Shown: positions 6,530-14,376 of the stretch, piece after piece
How positions within the stretch are numbered: position 1 is the stretch's first letter
Layout: each line of letters begins with the position of its first letter
IMG/VR virus record: IMGVR_UViG_3300031951_001098
Coordinates: 1-25,595 of that record
DNA length: 25,595 nucleotides
From: a virus
Direction: 5' to 3' (one strand)
The notes under the pieces: model-generated
The model's input: only the letters and a program-made list of their open reading frames with translations
Told to the model about the DNA's origin: nothing
Database searches by the model: none
Made by a program: the position numbers and the translations under genes

Positions 6530-7915
6530 GTGCGTTGCCTGTGGCAGCATCAAGAGGACGCGATCAAGTGGGCGCTCGACCGCCAGTCGGCGATCCTGCA
6601 CCACGGCATGGGCAGCGGGAAAACCGCGTCGGCCCTCGAGTACATTCGCCGCCTTGGCGCGACGCGGACGCTGGCCTGCTGCCCGAAAGCCGTCATTCCG
6701 GCGTGGGTGAAGCAGGCTGGCCTCTGGTTCCCTGACCTCCGCGTCGTCCCGCTCGAGCAGGCCGGCGCCGCCTCGAAGGAAAAGGCCGTCGCCGCGGCCC
6801 TCGCGGACACTTCGCCGGTTCTCGTCGTCTGCAACTACGAGAGCGTCTGGCGGCTCAAGTCCATCGAAAAGGCGAAGTGGGACTGTTTCGTCTGGGACGA
6901 AATCCACCGCCTCAAGAGCGCCTCCGGGGTCGCCAGCCGCTGGGCGGCGAAGATGGTCAAGAACAACCCGACGGCCCGCCGGCTCGGCCTCACCGGCACG
7001 CTCATCCCGCATTCGATCCTCGACGCCTGGGCGATCTACCGGGCCGTCGAATCGCCGGCGTGCGAGACGTTCGGGACGTCCTACACGCTCCACAAAGCAA
7101 ACTACGCGATCTTCGCCAACGGGCCGCAGAAGTTCGTCGTCGGCTTCAAGAATTTGTCGCAGGCGAATCGGAAGATCGCCTTGACGACCCACTACGTCCG
7201 CACCACCGACGTCATCGACCTGCCGCCGATCTCGTTCCACGACGTCACCTGCGAACTGTCACCGCAGGAGTCACGCCTGTACCGCGAGGTCGAGAGCGAG
7301 TTCTGCGCGGTCTGCGACTCTGGCAGTGTCACGCCAAAGAATGCTTTGGAGCAACTGCTGCGGCTACAGCAAATCTGCGGTGGATATGTCCGGTTCGACG
7401 ACGAGAAGTCGGCCACTAGAATTGACGAGCATCCCGCCAAGGCTCAGTCGCTGTCTGATATGCTGGGGGACTTGCCCGCGTCGGAGCCTGTGGTGATCTT
7501 CTGCCGATTCAAGAGCGACATCGAGGCGGCGAAGGGCGTGGCCGAGGCTCTGGGCCGGAAGGTCAGCGAACTCTCTGGTGCCAAGAACGAGCTGGCCGAT
7601 TGGCAACAAGCACAGACATCCGTCCTCGTCGCGCAGATTCAGTCGGGCGGCATCGGGATCGATCTCACCAGGGCGGCATACTGCTGGTTCTATTCGCTCG
7701 GCTACTCGCTCGCGGAGTACGAGCAGGCCGTGGCGCGGCTCCACCGCCCAGGCCAGACGGCGAAGACCGTCATCTACCACCTTGTCGCCACGATTGGCGG
7801 CCGGTCCACCGTGGACGGCCGGGTCTATGCGGCGCTTCGTGAACGGAAGGAAGTCGTGAATGAACTCATCGAATCCTACAAGCACAGACAACACGCTGTC
7901 GGCAATCCTGGCTGA
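6530..7915 (+). CDS. SNF2/DEAD-type superfamily 2 helicase
   Basis: This 461-residue protein is read from GTG 6530, chosen because AAGGAGG lies at 6517-6523 and the protein then begins with the usual substrate-entry segment (LWQHQEDAIKWAL). Motif I is GMGSGKT, motif II is WDEIHRLK, motif III is LTGT, and motif VI is QAVARLHRPGQT near the C terminus. These define the SNF2-like branch of ATP-dependent DNA translocases. The length matches the compact helicases common in phage replication modules, which may remodel protein-DNA complexes or assist replication and recombination. The downstream coiled-coil gene overlaps it by 56 bp, a strong sign of co-translation. An ATG at 6491 in frame lacks a Shine-Dalgarno site. 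Confidence 0.9.
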   Translation: MRCLWQHQEDAIKWALDRQSAILHHGMGSGKTASALEYIRRLGATRTLACCPKAVIPAWVKQAGLWFPDLRVVPLEQAGAASKEKAVAAALADTSPVLVVCNYESVWRLKSIEKAKWDCFVWDEIHRLKSASGVASRWAAKMVKNNPTARRLGLTGTLIPHSILDAWAIYRAVESPACETFGTSYTLHKANYAIFANGPQKFVVGFKNLSQANRKIALTTHYVRTTDVIDLPPISFHDVTCELSPQESRLYREVESEFCAVCDSGSVTPKNALEQLLRLQQICGGYVRFDDEKSATRIDEHPAKAQSLSDMLGDLPASEPVVIFCRFKSDIEAAKGVAEALGRKVSELSGAKNELADWQQAQTSVLVAQIQSGGIGIDLTRAAYCWFYSLGYSLAEYEQAVARLHRPGQTAKTVIYHLVATIGGRSTVDGRVYAALRERKEVVNELIESYKHRQHAVGNPG

Positions 7916-8309
7916 GATCGCCAGCATCGACAAGCAAACGGTCGAGGCGAATGACCGCCTGGATCAACTCAAGACCCGCCGCCAGCACCTCGAGTCGCTC
8001 GCGGTCGAGGAGATGACGACACAACGCTTGGACGGAGTCAGGGTTGCAGGGAGGTCGTGGAGGGTCGAGTTCGACCACTTCATGTCGGTTACGGAGGACC
8101 GGAAGGAGGCTGTCATCGAGGCGGCGAAGGCTGCCGGCTGCTGGAAGCAGTTGGAAAGCGTCAACACCGCTCGGCTGAAGAGCCTCCTGCGTGAGATGGC
8201 GAAGGAGGCGGGCAAGGACGCCCGCTCCTCCCACTCCGAAGGCACCCCGTTCGCTGGTCTTGTCGGGGAGCACGTTGCCCCCCGGCTGCGTCATGTCACT
8301 GTTGGCTGA
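7860..8309 (+). CDS. coiled-coil protein of the replication module (Gp157-like candidate)
   Basis: This is a 149-residue protein starting at ATG 7860, with GGAAGGAAG just upstream, inside the end of the helicase gene. Residues 15-60 (LAEIASIDKQTVEANDRLDQ...) form a long charged heptad-like helix. This is followed by a short beta region (VRVAGRSWRVEFDHFMSV) and a second helical part containing SVNTARLKSLLREM. The layout (coiled coil, small beta unit, helical tail) resembles the siphovirus Gp157 group of phage replication-associated proteins. I cannot show homology, so treat that as a suggestion. Its overlap with the helicase and closeness to an SSB-like gene place it in DNA replication or recombination. 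Confidence 0.65.
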   Translation: MNSSNPTSTDNTLSAILAEIASIDKQTVEANDRLDQLKTRRQHLESLAVEEMTTQRLDGVRVAGRSWRVEFDHFMSVTEDRKEAVIEAAKAAGCWKQLESVNTARLKSLLREMAKEAGKDARSSHSEGTPFAGLVGEHVAPRLRHVTVG

Positions 8310-8344
8310 CGCCTGTTCGATGGGTTCATGCAAGGAGAAATAGC

Positions 8345-9121
8345 ATGACGACTGCGATTGCGACGAAGACGATCGACTACCCCGGCCTCGCGGCCGACAG
8401 TCGGCAGATGCGGATCATCGAGGCGAACCTCGAGGGCGAGCCGATGCGGGAGCAAGACCTCGTGCGGGTCAAGACTCCAGCCGGCGGCGGCACGAAGTGG
8501 TCGGTGCCGGTTAACGGCAACGAGGAAGCGGTCGATGAGATCGTCGGCCTCTGCGTCTGCATCGCCAACCGTGGCGTGCTCTGGCCGCAGGACGACCCGA
8601 CGGACCAGCGGCCGGTGATCGTGACGAACGATCTCCTCGTCGGCTACCGCGTGTCGGATGACCTCGGGACGATCGATCCGAAGGCGCTCGAGAAGCACCG
8701 CATCGGCGACCGCCGATACGACTGGGTTGGGTTGTCGAACTCAACTGAGTTCGGTTTCAAGTCGGCCCGTGGCGGTGAAGGCAAGAAGTGCAAGGAGAGC
8801 CGCGTCGTCGCCGTCCTCCGCGAGGGCGAGATGTGGCCGGTCTTGGTCACCGTCGGGCCGGGGAGCCTCGGCGGCTTCCTCTCGTGGAAGAAGAGGTTGC
8901 CCTCGTTCCACTACGAGTGCGTGATCGGGCTGAAACTCGAGAAGGCGAAGAGCAAGGGCGGCCAGCCGTACAGCCTGATCGTCCCTCGGGTGATCGGCCA
9001 GATCAGCGAGGAGCAGGGCGAGGTGGCCCGGCGCATCTACGTCGAGCCGCTGAAGCGGATGTTCTCCGCGCCCCCGTTCGGTGCGGTCGTCGAGGCCGGC
9101 GGCGACCACGACGAGGAGTAG
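8345..9121 (+). CDS. conserved phage replication-module protein, possible ssDNA-binding protein
   Basis: This is a 258-residue protein. AAGGAG lies shortly before ATG 8345. The sequence is rich in beta-strand patterns with glycines, including TKWSVPVNGNEEAVDEIVG, RGVLWPQDDPTDQRPVIV, GGEGKKCKESRVVAVLR and EMWPVLVTVGPGSLGGF. The C terminus is acidic (GGDHDEE), a feature of many ssDNA-binding proteins, where it recruits partners. Its place between the helicase/coiled-coil pair and the primase fits an SSB role. I recognise the general pattern from phage genomes but cannot assign a named family. No enzyme motif is visible. The gene ends before a 213-bp gene-free stretch with a strong hairpin. Confidence 0.65.
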   Translation: MTTAIATKTIDYPGLAADSRQMRIIEANLEGEPMREQDLVRVKTPAGGGTKWSVPVNGNEEAVDEIVGLCVCIANRGVLWPQDDPTDQRPVIVTNDLLVGYRVSDDLGTIDPKALEKHRIGDRRYDWVGLSNSTEFGFKSARGGEGKKCKESRVVAVLREGEMWPVLVTVGPGSLGGFLSWKKRLPSFHYECVIGLKLEKAKSKGGQPYSLIVPRVIGQISEEQGEVARRIYVEPLKRMFSAPPFGAVVEAGGDHDEE

Positions 9122-9334
9122 TCCAAGGTGGCCGGGCCGGCGACCCGAACCCACGACTCATCACCGTGGGCCGGCAGCCCAGCCCGTCAGTGGCGTCGTA
9201 ACGACGGGAAGTCTGTCTGACCCTCTGGCGTTCTCCCATTCCGCCACGGCAGCGGGCGATTCGCCCCTCCCGGCCCCGCAGTCGCAGGGGCCGGGAGGGG
9301 ATTTCTCACAAGCAATCGAAGGAGTGGTTTGCGC
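9122..9334. other. gene-free stretch before the primase gene
   Basis: I see no convincing reading frame here. The first part contains CCCACG at about 9150 and CGTGGG shortly after, a short 6-bp inverted repeat. The second part contains the 14-bp hairpin described separately and then the Shine-Dalgarno site of the primase gene. The stretch probably holds the boundary between two transcription units. I could not pick out a convincing promoter. Confidence 0.4.
9264..9300 (+). terminator. strong GC hairpin, probable transcription terminator
   Basis: CCCCTCCCGGCCCC (9264-9277) and GGGGCCGGGAGGGG (9287-9300) form a perfect 14-bp stem with a 9-nt loop. ATTTCT follows, a weak U-rich tail. The position after the SSB-like gene and before the primase Shine-Dalgarno site fits an intrinsic terminator or attenuator. 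The poor T-run leaves open an mRNA-stability or regulatory hairpin. Confidence 0.6.
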
Positions 9335-11128
9335 ATGGCATTTGAGTTCGACCCAGACGCAATGTTCAAGGCGTGCGCCTTTTACCTGTCAAGGGGTCTG
9401 ATCCTCGTCCGCGTCCACGGCATCTACCCAGACGGCAGATGCACATGTGGGAACCCAGAGCACGCCATCGGCAAGGCCGGGGAGCGAAGCGTCGGAAAGC
9501 ACCCGGTCGGAGCTGACTGGGGGAGCCGCTGCGCGACCACAGAAGACCAGATTCTGGAGTGGCTCGAGGATGGCATCCCGTTCAACGTCGGGTGCCTGCT
9601 CGGGCCACGCGGCGGCATGATCGACAGCGAAGACGACTCGGTCGAGGCGAGGAACTACCGGAACTCCATCGGCATGGACGCCCTGGAGACGCCAACCTGG
9701 ACGAGCGGCAAGTCAACGCACCAGTTGACACGCTGGGACGACAGGCTTGCGGACTGCAAGGGGACGGACTGCCCGGGCGGCCTTGAGGTCCGCATCGGAG
9801 CCGGTGGCGCCGCCATCCAGAGCATCCTCCCGCCGTCGTGGCACCGCTCCGGCGTGCAGTATCAGTGGAAGCCGGGATTCAGTTTGGAAGACGTCGAGAT
9901 TGCCGAGACGCCGAAGCTGCTGCTGGTGGCGTTGTCGAACGGCGCCGGCCGTGGGGCCGCGAGGCCCGACGAAGGCCCGGTCAGCGCGATCCTGTTTGGG
10001 GAGGTGCCGGACGGGAAGCGTCACCGTGCGATCTTGAGGTGGACTTGGTGCAAGATCGTCAACCAGCGAAATCCGCTTGACAAGATGCAGCAGGAAATCT
10101 TGATCCGCGAGGTGATGCTGCTGGCGGAACACAACTGCAAGCCAAAAGCCGACGCGGATCACGTTCGCAAGATTATCAGCGACTGCTATGAGCACTACCG
10201 CAGGAAAACGGAGGCTGGCTGGCGACCGAACGACAGCGACTTTACAGAGCAGGCAACGGAGAGCGAGATCGCAGCCATCGAACGCGAGGCGGAATCTGCC
10301 ACCAAGCCTCGCGGCCCTATGGCCGGCAGCGGGTTTGAGCTGTACGGACTCAAGAAGGTCGTCTCGTCGAAGGCAGAAGCCTACGAGCCGAATGAGTGGA
10401 GCATCGAAATGATCCACTCCGACCCGCCGGAGATCGTCCTGGTCGTCCCCGCCTGGCGGCTGACGCCGTGCAAGGGACGCATCCACATGACACTGGACAC
10501 GTTCCGTTCGGCGCCGAAGGTTGCCTCGGCAGTCTTCAACGCCACGCGGAAATACATCCTCGACGGAGACTCTGGAAAGTGGCAGAAAATCTGGAAGGGA
10601 CACGACGCCTGCAAGGCGAACAATTTCCAGAGCGTCCCCGGATTGATGGAACTGCTCATCCAGAAGAAGCGGGAGGAGGACGACATCGAGGTCGGCACCT
10701 CGAGCCTGCGATACGCCCAGTTGGCGGCGTTCGTGCTCCAGAGCTTCAAGCGGGCAACGAAGCCGCGAGACGAGGAGAAACCGGAGCCGAACGAGTCTGG
10801 ACGCCCCTGCTGGGTGACGCCGGACGAGCTGTGGTTCCAGTGGGGGAAGATATGGGAGGAGATCGGAAGCGCGCACGACGTCGCCCCGGGCGAGCGGAAT
10901 CGCGTCCGGTCAAAACTGCTGGACGCGATGGCAGCCCGGGATTTCACGCACAAAAGGCACCGATTCGCGATCGGCCGGCTGGAGTACGTCGTCTTCACCC
11001 GCGAGTGGGTGGCCGCCCTTGAGTCGCTGGCATCGGGGGCCGAGAACGAATGGACAGTAAAGGGGGAGGTCGATGGGGGTCATGCAGAAACCCAAAATCA
11101 CCAGCCGTCCACCGTCCACGCAACGTAA
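9335..11128 (+). CDS. bifunctional DNA primase/polymerase (Prim-Pol) domain protein
   Basis: This is a 597-residue protein. The N-terminal 200 residues carry the Prim-Pol signature. DGRCTCGN with GKHPVGADW (residues 34-62) is the usual Cys/His entry segment. NVGCLLG...GMIDSED (84-100) carries acidic catalytic residues at Asp97 and Glu99. GLEVRIG and LPPSWHRSGVQYQW supply the conserved Gly/Arg and His residues. The family makes primers and can extend them. The middle and C-terminal parts are helical, without a clear helicase P-loop; the C-terminal part may serve as a DNA- or partner-binding domain. The ATG at 9335 follows GAAGGAG at 9318-9324. A separate helicase gene lies downstream, so primase and helicase functions are split between genes here. 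Confidence 0.85.
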   Translation: MAFEFDPDAMFKACAFYLSRGLILVRVHGIYPDGRCTCGNPEHAIGKAGERSVGKHPVGADWGSRCATTEDQILEWLEDGIPFNVGCLLGPRGGMIDSEDDSVEARNYRNSIGMDALETPTWTSGKSTHQLTRWDDRLADCKGTDCPGGLEVRIGAGGAAIQSILPPSWHRSGVQYQWKPGFSLEDVEIAETPKLLLVALSNGAGRGAARPDEGPVSAILFGEVPDGKRHRAILRWTWCKIVNQRNPLDKMQQEILIREVMLLAEHNCKPKADADHVRKIISDCYEHYRRKTEAGWRPNDSDFTEQATESEIAAIEREAESATKPRGPMAGSGFELYGLKKVVSSKAEAYEPNEWSIEMIHSDPPEIVLVVPAWRLTPCKGRIHMTLDTFRSAPKVASAVFNATRKYILDGDSGKWQKIWKGHDACKANNFQSVPGLMELLIQKKREEDDIEVGTSSLRYAQLAAFVLQSFKRATKPRDEEKPEPNESGRPCWVTPDELWFQWGKIWEEIGSAHDVAPGERNRVRSKLLDAMAARDFTHKRHRFAIGRLEYVVFTREWVAALESLASGAENEWTVKGEVDGGHAETQNHQPSTVHAT

Positions 11129-11206
11129 GTGCCTTATTTTCAAGGGTTTAGGCTGGACGCCTTGCCCATCTTAACAGACCGTCACACCGTCCACGGGGGT
11201 AAAGTC

Positions 11207-12862
11207 ATGGCAATCTGCGCAAGAGCGATAGGCGGGGCAGGGACCGGGAAGACCACGATGATGAAGGGCATCGCCGAGAAGGCTCTGTCGCGGCCTGAGA
11301 TGGCCGGCAATCCGCTGGCGCTTGGATTCTCGTCCATGACGCGGGCGGCCCGCACGGAGGCCGCCATGCGTTGTGGGAGGGCCTGGGGCGTCCCGCCGGA
11401 GGAATTGATGCAGCACGGGTGGTTCAAGACCGCCCACTCGGTGTGCTTCAAGATGCTGGGGGTGTCCCGGGGGGAGATCGTCGGCGGCGGGGGCGTCGAG
11501 GACGCCAAGTGGGTGTCGGAGGCCGTCGGCAGCGACGTCGCCTTCTCGATGGACGAGGAGGACGGCGGCGTCCAGGTCTACACCGGGGACAAGGTGGCGG
11601 CGGCGGCTCTGAACTACTGGAGCCTCGCCCGGAACCTCGTCATCCCGCTGCGGGAGGTGGTCGAGGCCGACCAAGACCCGGAGGCACCATCGGCCGACGA
11701 GGTTATCAAGCGGATCGAACTGTACGAGCAGGCGAAGCGGCTCGACGCCCGCGTCGACTTCACCGACCTCCTGGCCCGGTTCAGCGGGGTCTGGTTCCAC
11801 CCGGCGACCGGGCCGGAGTTGGTCACACCGGAGGGCGGCGTCCCCGACGACGTCGTGGGGTGGATTTTCGACGAGGCCCAGGACGCCAGCCGGCTGCTGG
11901 ATATGGCCTGCCGGCGGCTGGTGACGGGCGACTCGTGCAAGTGGGCGTGGCTCGTCGGCGACCCGTATCAAGTGCTGTACTCGTGGTCGGGGGCGAGTGC
12001 GGATCACTTCATGGGCTGGGAAGTGCAGAAGCAGTCGATCATGCCCAAGTCGTTCCGCTGCCCGAAGCCGATCATGCAACTGGGCGAACGCTGCCTCCAG
12101 CGGCTGCCCGACTACTGGGACCGCGGCATCGCCCCGGCCGACCACGACGGCGAGGTCATCGAGAGCGAGAACTTCGAGGACGAACTCTCCGACCTCCGGC
12201 CCGACGTAGACACCCTCGTCATCGCCAGGACGAACCGGGACGTTTCTCGGATCAAGAACATCCTCGAGGACGTCGGCGTGCCGTATCGGTACGTCAAGAG
12301 CCGCGGCGGCGCCCAGAACCGCGACAAGGCGATGGGCGGCCTCTGGAACCTCCAGCACGGCAACGGCGTCACGGGCGAAGAGTGGGGGCAAATCCTCGAA
12401 GTTCTGCCGTCGAAGACGACAGACGGCCGGGAGTGGCTCGAGCGCGGCAGCAAGGCTCACTGGAAGAAGGGGCAGTCGGAGCAGTACGACCGCATCTACC
12501 CGGAGGACTTGGGCGTGCTCGGGGCCACGACGCACCTGCGCGACGCGATCGCGTCGGGGGCGTGGAGCGGCCTGCCCGACGGCGGCACGAAGTGGGTGCG
12601 AGCTGCAAAGCAGTGGGGCGTCGAGGCCGTCAGCGAGCCGAAGATACGCATCGGCACGATTCACAGCAGCAAGGGCATGGAGGCGTCCAAGGTCGTGCTG
12701 CTGACCAGCGTCAACTGGAGGACCAGGGCCGCAGAGGAGAGCGACCCGGCGCGGTTCGCCGAGGAGCGGAGGATCGAGTACGTCGCCTGCACTAGGGCGA
12801 AGCACACGTTGGTTGTGGCGCATGACCCCAGATCGAAGACCCGAATGGAGTTGCCCGTATGA
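11207..12862 (+). CDS. UvrD/Rep-like superfamily 1 DNA helicase
   Basis: This is a 551-residue protein. Walker A (GGAGTGKTT) lies at residues 9-17 and motif II (DEAQD) near residue 222. Further SF1 motifs are LVGDPYQVLYSW (motif III), SFRCP (motif IV), GTIHSSKGMEA (motif V) and EYVACTRAKHTLVV (motif VI). It should unwind DNA 3' to 5' in replication, repair or recombination. ATG 11207 is preferred over GTG 11129 because the longer version adds an unusual leader, while ATG 11207 gives the normal short N terminus before the P-loop and has a GGGGG stretch upstream. The stop overlaps the next gene in an ATGA junction. The length is shorter than chromosomal UvrD, as is common for phage versions. 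Confidence 0.92.
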   Translation: MAICARAIGGAGTGKTTMMKGIAEKALSRPEMAGNPLALGFSSMTRAARTEAAMRCGRAWGVPPEELMQHGWFKTAHSVCFKMLGVSRGEIVGGGGVEDAKWVSEAVGSDVAFSMDEEDGGVQVYTGDKVAAAALNYWSLARNLVIPLREVVEADQDPEAPSADEVIKRIELYEQAKRLDARVDFTDLLARFSGVWFHPATGPELVTPEGGVPDDVVGWIFDEAQDASRLLDMACRRLVTGDSCKWAWLVGDPYQVLYSWSGASADHFMGWEVQKQSIMPKSFRCPKPIMQLGERCLQRLPDYWDRGIAPADHDGEVIESENFEDELSDLRPDVDTLVIARTNRDVSRIKNILEDVGVPYRYVKSRGGAQNRDKAMGGLWNLQHGNGVTGEEWGQILEVLPSKTTDGREWLERGSKAHWKKGQSEQYDRIYPEDLGVLGATTHLRDAIASGAWSGLPDGGTKWVRAAKQWGVEAVSEPKIRIGTIHSSKGMEASKVVLLTSVNWRTRAAEESDPARFAEERRIEYVACTRAKHTLVVAHDPRSKTRMELPV

Positions 12863-13335
12863 CTAGCCTACTGTTCGACACATCGCTCCCGCCGGAGGAG
12901 CAGAGGACATCAAAGAAAAAGCGCGCGCGCGCAACTGCCGGCCCCCGGCATGATGTCGAGGAGCTGCCGAAAAAGCCCCTTATATTTAGGGACATTCGCC
13001 CCCTCGGCCGTATCGACGACACCTACGCCTGCGCGGACGACGCCTGTGCGGCCCTGGCCCACGACATCCTCTCCGACGCCGGGGGGCGGTGGGCCGTCGA
13101 ATGCTGCCTGTGCGGCGTGCGGCAGGAGGTGCCGGCAATCGCCGGCGTGATCAAGGAGCCGGAGCCGGATGCCTTCCGCTTCCGCGACGGCCGCTGCGCG
13201 GGCCAGACGATCGACGAGGCCGCCGCCTCTCCCCGCGGAGGCGACTACCTGGCGTGGGCCGCCGAGAGCCACCCCAGGCAGGCGGTTCGCGAGGCGGTGA
13301 AAACTTGGCTTGCCAAACGGTCTGGCGGTCTGTAG
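12859..13335 (+). CDS. zinc-ribbon plus ExoX-C-like domain protein
   Basis: This is a 158-residue protein coupled to the helicase by ATGA overlap. The N-terminal 40 residues are basic (KKKRARA). A cysteine group follows (CADDAC at about residues 56-61, then ECCLCGVRQ), suggesting a zinc-binding unit. The C-terminal part (FRFRDGRCAGQTIDEAAASPRGGDYLAWAAESHPR...) matches the short ExoX-like C-terminal domain pattern (a Gly-rich strand, an E/D-rich helix and YLxW). That domain accompanies nucleases and helicases in phages. No exonuclease catalytic residues are visible, so it is more likely an accessory DNA-binding subunit of the upstream helicase than a nuclease. Confidence 0.65.
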   Translation: MTSLLFDTSLPPEEQRTSKKKRARATAGPRHDVEELPKKPLIFRDIRPLGRIDDTYACADDACAALAHDILSDAGGRWAVECCLCGVRQEVPAIAGVIKEPEPDAFRFRDGRCAGQTIDEAAASPRGGDYLAWAAESHPRQAVREAVKTWLAKRSGGL

Positions 13336-13368
13336 GCTACTACCCACGACAACGGAAGGAGCCGTTCC

Positions 13369-13536
13369 ATGCTCGTGATCACACGCCGCAAAGGCGAGAA
13401 GATTCAGATCGGGCCTGACATCGAGGTCATGGTGTCGCGCATCGAAGGCGGCCAAGTCCGTCTGTCGATCAAGGCACCGCAGACGACGAAGATCGTCCGG
13501 CCGGAGTTTGTTCAGCAGCCCGTTGCGAATGGGTAG
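13369..13536 (+). CDS. csrA: CsrA/RsmA-family RNA-binding translational regulator
   Basis: This is a 55-residue protein, below the usual ORF cut-off. It starts MLVITRRKGEKIQIG, continues with IEVMVSRIEGGQVRLSIKAP and ends with VRPEF, which is the full CsrA pattern. It includes the Leu4/Arg6-region residues and the GQVRLSIKAP strand that form the RNA-binding surface of the dimer. CsrA binds ANGGA motifs in hairpin loops, usually over Shine-Dalgarno sites, and blocks translation. GGAAGGAG lies 8 bases before the ATG. A short IG is present where many CsrA proteins have IGDDI; here the reading is IGPDIEV. A phage-borne copy could retune host or element translation; the attC leaders downstream carry GGA in hairpin loops. 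Confidence 0.93.
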   Translation: MLVITRRKGEKIQIGPDIEVMVSRIEGGQVRLSIKAPQTTKIVRPEFVQQPVANG

Positions 13537-13540
13537 GGCT

Positions 13541-13636
13541 ATGCACCTCTGGCTCAACCTCGCGGTCGTCATGGTCGCCGCTGGGGGGGTGACGTACTTC
13601 TCGATCCTGCACTGCACGACTTGGTTTGGAGAGTGA
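13541..13636 (+). CDS. 31-residue single-helix membrane peptide
   Basis: A tiny reading frame starts at ATG 13541, five bases after the csrA stop, and ends three bases before the methyltransferase start. The peptide is MHLWLNLAVVMVAAGGVT followed by YFSILHC and a short polar end, so nearly all of it is one transmembrane helix. The tight packing between two real genes and the membrane-helix composition favour a real gene, though no Shine-Dalgarno site of good quality is visible and it may depend on coupling to csrA. It contains a run of seven G (13583-13589). Its function is unknown. Confidence 0.45.
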   Translation: MHLWLNLAVVMVAAGGVTYFSILHCTTWFGE

Positions 13637-13638
13637 CG

Positions 13639-14376
13639 ATGCCGATCCTCGTCGGCGACTGCCTGAAAGTCCTCCCCACGCTCGAGCGCGACAGCGTCGA
13701 CCTCGTGATCACCGACCCGCCGTACAACATCGGCATCGACTACGGGGCAGGCGCGAAGGCCGACAGGCGCAAGGACTATGACCTCTGGTGCGAGCGGTGG
13801 ATCAACTGGTGCTACAGGGCGCTCAAGCCGCACGGGTCGATGTGGATCATCAGCGGCCAAGAGCACGGCGCTGACATCGACATTGCGATGCGGAACTGCG
13901 GTCTGACGATGCGAAACCGCATCACCTGGCACGAGACGTTTGGCGTCTACTGCCACAAGAAGTTCGGCCGGTGCTCGCGGCCGATCTACTACGCCGTCAA
14001 AGACCCGAAGCACTTCACGTTTAACGCCGAGGCGGTGACGGTTCCGTCGGCCAGGCAGGAGAAGTACGGCGACCGCCGCGCCAACCCGGCCGGGAGGATC
14101 ATGGGCGACGTCTGGCAGATCAATCGCGTCTGCGGCACCTTCCGCGAGCGTGTGGCCGGCGTCCCGACGCAACTGCCCGAGGAGTTGGTCGAGCGGATCG
14201 TCCGCGTCTCGAGCAATCCCGGCGACACGATCCTCGACCCGTTCGCCGGTTCCGGCACGACGCTGGCGGTCGCCGCCCGGCTGGGCCGCGCCGGCGTCGG
14301 GTGCGAACTGAACCCCGACTACGCCGCGATCGCGGAGAAGCGGATCGCAGCGGCCTGCAAGGAGTCGACAAAGTGA
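13639..14376 (+). CDS. DNA methyltransferase with DPPY motif (N6-adenine or N4-cytosine)
   Basis: This is a 245-residue protein. The catalytic motif DPPY lies at residues 26-29 in LVITDPPYNIG. The SAM-binding motif DPFAGSGTT lies near residue 200, close to the C terminus, so the order is that of beta-class amino-methyltransferases, the CcrM/MboII-like group. No target-recognition insert of large size is present. The ATG at 13639 follows GGAGAG. It transfers methyl groups from SAM to adenine N6 (most likely) or cytosine N4. No partner restriction enzyme is visible, so self-protection against host restriction is the more likely role. It overlaps the start of the cytosine methyltransferase gene (GTGA at 14373-14376). 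Confidence 0.9.
   Translation: MPILVGDCLKVLPTLERDSVDLVITDPPYNIGIDYGAGAKADRRKDYDLWCERWINWCYRALKPHGSMWIISGQEHGADIDIAMRNCGLTMRNRITWHETFGVYCHKKFGRCSRPIYYAVKDPKHFTFNAEAVTVPSARQEKYGDRRANPAGRIMGDVWQINRVCGTFRERVAGVPTQLPEELVERIVRVSSNPGDTILDPFAGSGTTLAVAARLGRAGVGCELNPDYAAIAEKRIAAACKESTK

Noticed and set aside
11171-12823. Long minus-strand open frame opposite the UvrD-like helicase
   Set aside because: It is a GC-rich shadow; the plus strand carries all SF1 helicase motifs.
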